64,000 nt of DNA from Sweltsa coloradensis (lineage: Eukaryota; Arthropoda; Insecta; Plecoptera; Chloroperlidae): positions 310,001 through 374,000 of the forward strand of contig JAMZAV010000102.1 in the NCBI GenBank assembly GCA_024449915.1, read 5' to 3'. Shown one piece after another: positions 59,681 through 64,000 of this stretch (positions are counted from its first letter, which is position 1; every line of letters begins with the position of its first letter). The notes beneath the pieces were generated by a model. It searched no databases. It worked only from the letters and a program-made list of their open reading frames with translations, and was not told the origin of the DNA. The position numbers and the translations under genes were made by a program.

Positions 59681-61965
59681 TGTTTATGACATTAAGAGTA
59701 AAACAGTTAAATGTAATAAGTGTATCACTTTTGTAATATGTGTGTAGTGTCCAACTTCACCCTTTATATTTGTTTTGTGTTTGTTATTGTGGCAATACCT
59801 TGTTACAGATTGAAATGTTCGCATCACGGAATAGAGATTTGTTCGACACGGTGTTTTGAAGTAATTACCTCAATTCATTTATGCGTAAAAAAACAAATTA
59901 ATATATTCGCCCGACGGTGGTTCGAACGAGTTCAAGCTTCAGAGCGTTTAGGCTTTTCTCATTCAGCTAAATTGTAGACCGATAATTGTTTCGCGTCACA
60001 AAAGAGAAAATACAACTGTACTACTGTACTGTACTCTCGACATTATGTTTCGAAAGGAATGCTCTCCATAGTGCATTAACCTAACCAATTAATTGGATCT
60101 GTAAAATAAACAAATATTTTGCGTCGCTAAATCAATGCAAAATTTTATTAAGTTCGATTTGTCTTATTGCTAAAACTAATGTTGATATTTTGACGTATGA
60201 GTTTAATGTGTTTGGCCTCAAAACGTTAATCACAAACAAATATTCGAATGATATGCGTATCAGAGGACAGCTCGAGAAAACATTTTAGCCTTGTTCCTTT
60301 GGTGTGAGGCCGAAGCAAACCTTTATTTATAAATTCTTAAGGTTTTGTATTTTATAACACGAAATTGACTCGAATATTTTAGGCCTGGTTGTAACAATAG
60401 GTTTTGGAGAATCTTATTATATCTGCATTAAATGCGCGTGAGACTTTGATTATTTAAATATAAAAAACAACGTAGTTTAAGTTTTACATGTTCAACATTT
60501 CAGGTTTAGTAAGAACATTAAAGAAGAGTTGATAAATTCTAGATTCATACCATAGGATATTTGTAATCTTAATGGCCCACATTCTTGTATGTATATGTCA
60601 CTCGTCATCTCTCTTTAGACTTTTCACCATTAAACTTCATCCACTGAGCTGCCAGCTCCTAATCTAACTCAATAATCTGCAGAAATCAAGTTTCATCGCA
60701 TGAGCTTAACACATCGACTTAATCGCCCTTAAGATTTTGAAATAATTCACGATTTTTCCTCATTAAAATTGATTTTTACTCCCTAGCCAACGTAAAGTGT
60801 TTGGATTTTCTCCACGTAGAAGTCTTATTTCCCCCCTCGCAGTAATATATTCGTTCACCTAGTGGTGTAAGGCAAAGAAGGCATGCTGGCTCAGCGTTCC
60901 CGGTCCTGAGGCGTCCCTAGGGATTCTATCGGCCCAGAGCTTGCCACATGCCATGATAATGAACATCCAGCGTCGGCCATCAAGTCCACACCTTATCGAC
61001 ACCACACTTTACCTGATCTTAACGTCGGTTCCACACCAACCAATGCCCAGCTAAAGCAAGGCCACCGCTTTTATGTGCCGGCGTCTCGCGGGACAATGTT
61101 TGCGAGATAAAGGTATTGAAATATAGAGCTTTCTATTAAGCAGAGCTGTTCAAATGACAGCATTTTCTGTAAAGAGGTAAATTAAGTTACATAATCAATG
61201 CTTTAATCAGGACTTCATTATGGCTTTGTGTTTGTTCGTATTCATGTAACTGAACTCTATGCTGTAAAGTACACAGTCTATTGGAAATATGAGCAACGAA
61301 ATTCCCTCATCTTTGTATCGGTTATAATAATATTGCACAATGAAATGTGAGCAGCGTGAAACCTCTTTTGTGATCTGGGTATGAAGATGTAGTCTAAACC
61401 TTAAACACTATATTGCCAATCATGTAACAAAAAATTGTGTTTCTTAAAATCCAATAGTATTTATAAACTAATTTAAATTTTATTAACCTTTTCAATTTGT
61501 AAAAAAATGTATGATTTTTAAAATTAAATTGCTTTTATAGTCAATGTTTAACCTCAGGAATATTTAAAATTAAAATTCGTTCCATTGCTGAAGTCTAAAA
61601 ATCAATTTAATACCTGCGTTCTATGGAATCACAGTATATCTCATTTTGAAGGAGAACTGGATTGTATAATTCAGATATTTGAGGCTTAAATCCAATTAAG
61701 GGCAAACAATTTAATCACATTTGCAATCAAATCACATAATATGCATACATGTCACACACAAACCCGTAGCATTGTGTGTTATATGTTAGCATTCGAAACA
61801 TCCGATTTCAATAATTGAAATTTGCGTTCATTATTATAGAATATGTTAACAACATGAATATCTAAAGTATAGGTTTTAGTTTGTAGAACTGAAAATTAAT
61901 GTTATTGCGTGGTTACTGTTGCTACATTAAAATATCTGTTTGAGAAATCCAGTTAGTGATTAAAT
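59681..61965. other. unassigned DNA
   Basis: A stretch at 60860-61100 is more GC-rich (TCAGCGTTCCCGGTCCTGAG; GTGCCGGCGTCTCGCGGGAC), without a tRNA fold or exon that I can defend. Confidence 0.45.
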
Positions 61966-62232
61966 TCACAAACAGTGACCATAAATCAGTCGTTTTCTCA
62001 ATCTATAATAAACAGTTATATTACTGTAAACAGAGATAAAGAAAAATGTTCCATAGCTTGGTTGGGTTGTCGAACTTTCCATGACAGTTGTCACTGCAGT
62101 CCACGAGTGTACAACGCCAGATCCATCCCCAAACTGTAAAAGAGTTATTATCTTGTGCGAACAAAAGAGGCGAGTAGTTTCTCTGAGGAGTCTCCAGTCA
62201 TCACCGAGTAGTCCACGAAGACAAAGACTCAT
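61966..62232 (-). CDS. possible first exon or short ORF, low support
   Basis: The minus-strand ATG at 62230-62232 has A at -3 (CAACAATGA) and opens 88 codons: SLCLRGLLGDDWRLLRETTR, then LFCSHKIITLLQFGDGSG, then VVHSWTAVTTVMESSTTQ. The upstream side (62240-62460) is GC-richer, as a promoter might be. Codon use in the first two thirds looks coding; the end becomes AT-driven. No domain recognised. Confidence 0.22.
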   Translation of the reverse strand: MSLCLRGLLGDDWRLLRETTRLFCSHKIITLLQFGDGSGVVHSWTAVTTVMESSTTQPSYGTFFFISVYSNITVYYRLRKRLIYGHCL

Positions 62233-62984
62233 TGTTGGTTGTCATCGTAGCCGGCGGGGTGTGAGAACGGCGACCCTAGGTTTGAAGAGGTTCGAGTGAC
62301 CCTCTGGTGGCTTCAAAGCTGAGACCACCCTCTGAAATATTGTTCATATAAGTTCATCCTTGGAGGTTGGTCTGGCACCACTGCGCTACCTCGTACGTGA
62401 GCGAGTAGTCGGCTCGCGGTAGAAAGACCGCGTCAGAATGTTTCATGCAGAACAAAACACAAGCGCATTCACAAGGACTCGTTACGTTTATATTGGTGCA
62501 CTGGTTCATTCTTACAAGGCTTCGTACTTAAACTAAACTCACGAAGATGAATGAATATTTTGAATTTGTAATACTTTTGAATCTTTCACAAAAACATCAT
62601 ACTTGCACATAAACATAACATTTTGCTGGAAAGTACGTCACACGCAAAGAAATAAGAATACCGTTATTATAAATGCAATATCACCAAAGACTTTTAGACT
62701 GGTAAAACCTTAAAATATAAAACGGCACACAAACGATAACCACCGTCATACAATAAAAACACACCAACAAAGTGCGTAAACTTTCGACGGCACTCCGCTC
62801 TCTTCCTCAGACGCGAGGGAAGTCAATGACTTAAGCACTATACAATATATTAAGTATTGTAAATGTATTAAGTTAAGAGTTATAAGGTTAAAACCGTGTT
62901 TGATATTGTTCTTAATTAGCATGTATATCCCTGCTGCTTAAACTAACTTCTATGCCTTGTGGAAGTATAGCGATCGCAGCTCCC
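62233..62984. other. unassigned DNA, GC-richer at left
   Basis: 62240-62450 is relatively GC-rich with small inverted steps (CGGCTCGCGG; GACCACC); the remainder is AT-rich. Confidence 0.45.
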
Positions 62985-63161
62985 AGTATGATGTCTGTTC
63001 GAGTGTCACCACTTACGATAAAAACCGAACACAACGTCAGATTGTTGACATCCTCCTTCAATAAAAATGATACGGAATGTTTTTTTTGATAACTCTGAGG
63101 GTAAGAGGAACGAAACTAGCCTCACTCACAAGGGGGAACTTGGACCCGGCACCTCCACCAA
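62985..63161 (+). mobile_element. family G repeat, copy 6, with 17-mer
   Basis: GTTCGAGTGTCACCACTTAC, then GATAAAAACCGAACACAACG, then CAGATTGTTGACATCC, and the 17-mer at 63145-63161. The order and distance resemble the 22093 copy. Confidence 0.7.
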
Positions 63162-64000
63162 AACTGATTTCATAATGTTAGTTTTGTTTATAATTTCCAT
63201 TACAAAACTTACAAATGCGTTTCTTTAAAGCAAGATTGGTTTCTTTTGGTTCATGCCAGTTGAAAATATAACGGGCGTCTATGACGTATGTGTAAATTAC
63301 AATTCCATCTTCCATAATGTTTCCCGATAACTTATTAATTTCACTTACGACTGATGAATAGTTATGATTTTAGGGATAATTTCGTGTTAATATTAATTAA
63401 AGTCCTTCTATTTTTACATTATTTCGGTTGTACTAACGTATTTCAGATCGTATATCACTTTCAATGAATCAGGTAGGTTCTAATATCTTGAGTTGTCTGA
63501 TTGTCGTTAATAAAATAAATATTACAGCAAAGTTTTAACATGTCATAATCAAAAAATAATGTGTGTAAAACGCGAATAACATACATACTTTACATTGCAT
63601 GACATAACACTAAAATAAAATTAAGCATTTATTTTCACAGAATGACAAAAAATGTGAACCACAAAGCCTTAACAAGTAATGCTCCTGATTTTATCTCATA
63701 AAGCCTCGAGCAATGTTGCATTTATTTATTTCACCCTGTACACAATCACAACAAAGCAGGGTCTAGACGTGTGATAGTCTGTCGTCATTTTAATAAGGTT
63801 TCTAGTGAACGGGTTGACGAGTGAAGCTGAAGCGTCCGACGGGTACAACCGAGTCAACTAGGGCGATGATTGACGCCTTCATCAACACGACAGCGTGAGG
63901 CGAAAATTCCTAATTTCGTTTATTTCTGTTCCTCGTTCACGACAGATGTGAATACGGTCTTGATTTAACAAGTGACGCAAATTGCTTTGACATAGACGCG
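63162..64000. other. unassigned DNA
   Basis: AT-rich until about 63740, then more balanced to the window edge (ACGGGTTGACGAGTGAAGCT). Nothing can be assigned. Confidence 0.45.

Overview
This 64 kb window is AT-rich, intron-like animal nuclear DNA. It shows no bacterial-style gene packing, no long conserved ORF and no operon. It does contain two kinds of non-LTR retrotransposon, tRNA-headed SINEs, hAT-type and foldback elements, tetranucleotide microsatellites and GT/AG-bounded short exon candidates. I read it as a non-model invertebrate, probably marine. That is an inference from repeat style; no sequence here fixes the phylum.

Layout. 0-13 kb: candidate minus-strand exons (110-245, 6337-6461, 12243-12423), a plus-strand Cys-rich exon candidate (8375-8622), a 2.7 kb mosaic foldback element (2655-5338, family E) and a family A element (7516-8126). 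13-16 kb: a decayed LINE 3' part, a hairpin with a tRNA-like core and a second family A copy. 16-25 kb: a 68-bp tandem repeat, a membrane-type exon candidate (19563-19676), an 803-bp palindrome lying against the stop codon of an R2-like LINE remnant, a large (TGTC)n tract and a short exon candidate (24409-24476). 25-29 kb: a pre-miRNA-like hairpin (25427-25525), two family F elements with tRNA-like cores and a SINE. 30-34 kb: a 614-bp palindrome, a third family A copy with its own inverted repeat, a hAT MITE with 8-bp target duplication and a SINE. 35-42 kb: the best exon candidate (35842-36191, possibly the last membrane segment of a ligand-gated channel, its tail made of repeat DNA), a TATA-plus-ATG first-exon candidate, a 39-nt micro-exon and an exon ending at a GTAAGC donor (41052). 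43-50 kb: mostly empty AT-rich DNA, then (TATC)39, a GC-rich patch with a telomere-like (GGGCTA)n array and a 56-bp satellite. 50-64 kb: copies of repeat family G, a 5'-truncated LINE with readable reverse transcriptase and a fourth family A copy.

The main pattern is that three repeat families with different bodies (A, E, F) share one plan: an end starting CTAGG(G)AA, another end rich in GAGCG(A)AGCGAG, then a fixed core RATYGNGNTGAAATTTT about 150 bp inside. Two further recurring items stand out: a 17-mer, always on the plus strand, shaped like the 3' end of a CCA-tailed tRNA, and tRNA-like cores held inside inverted repeats. Exon calls rest only on frame, codon texture and splice-like borders, so they are hypotheses; the repeat calls are much firmer.
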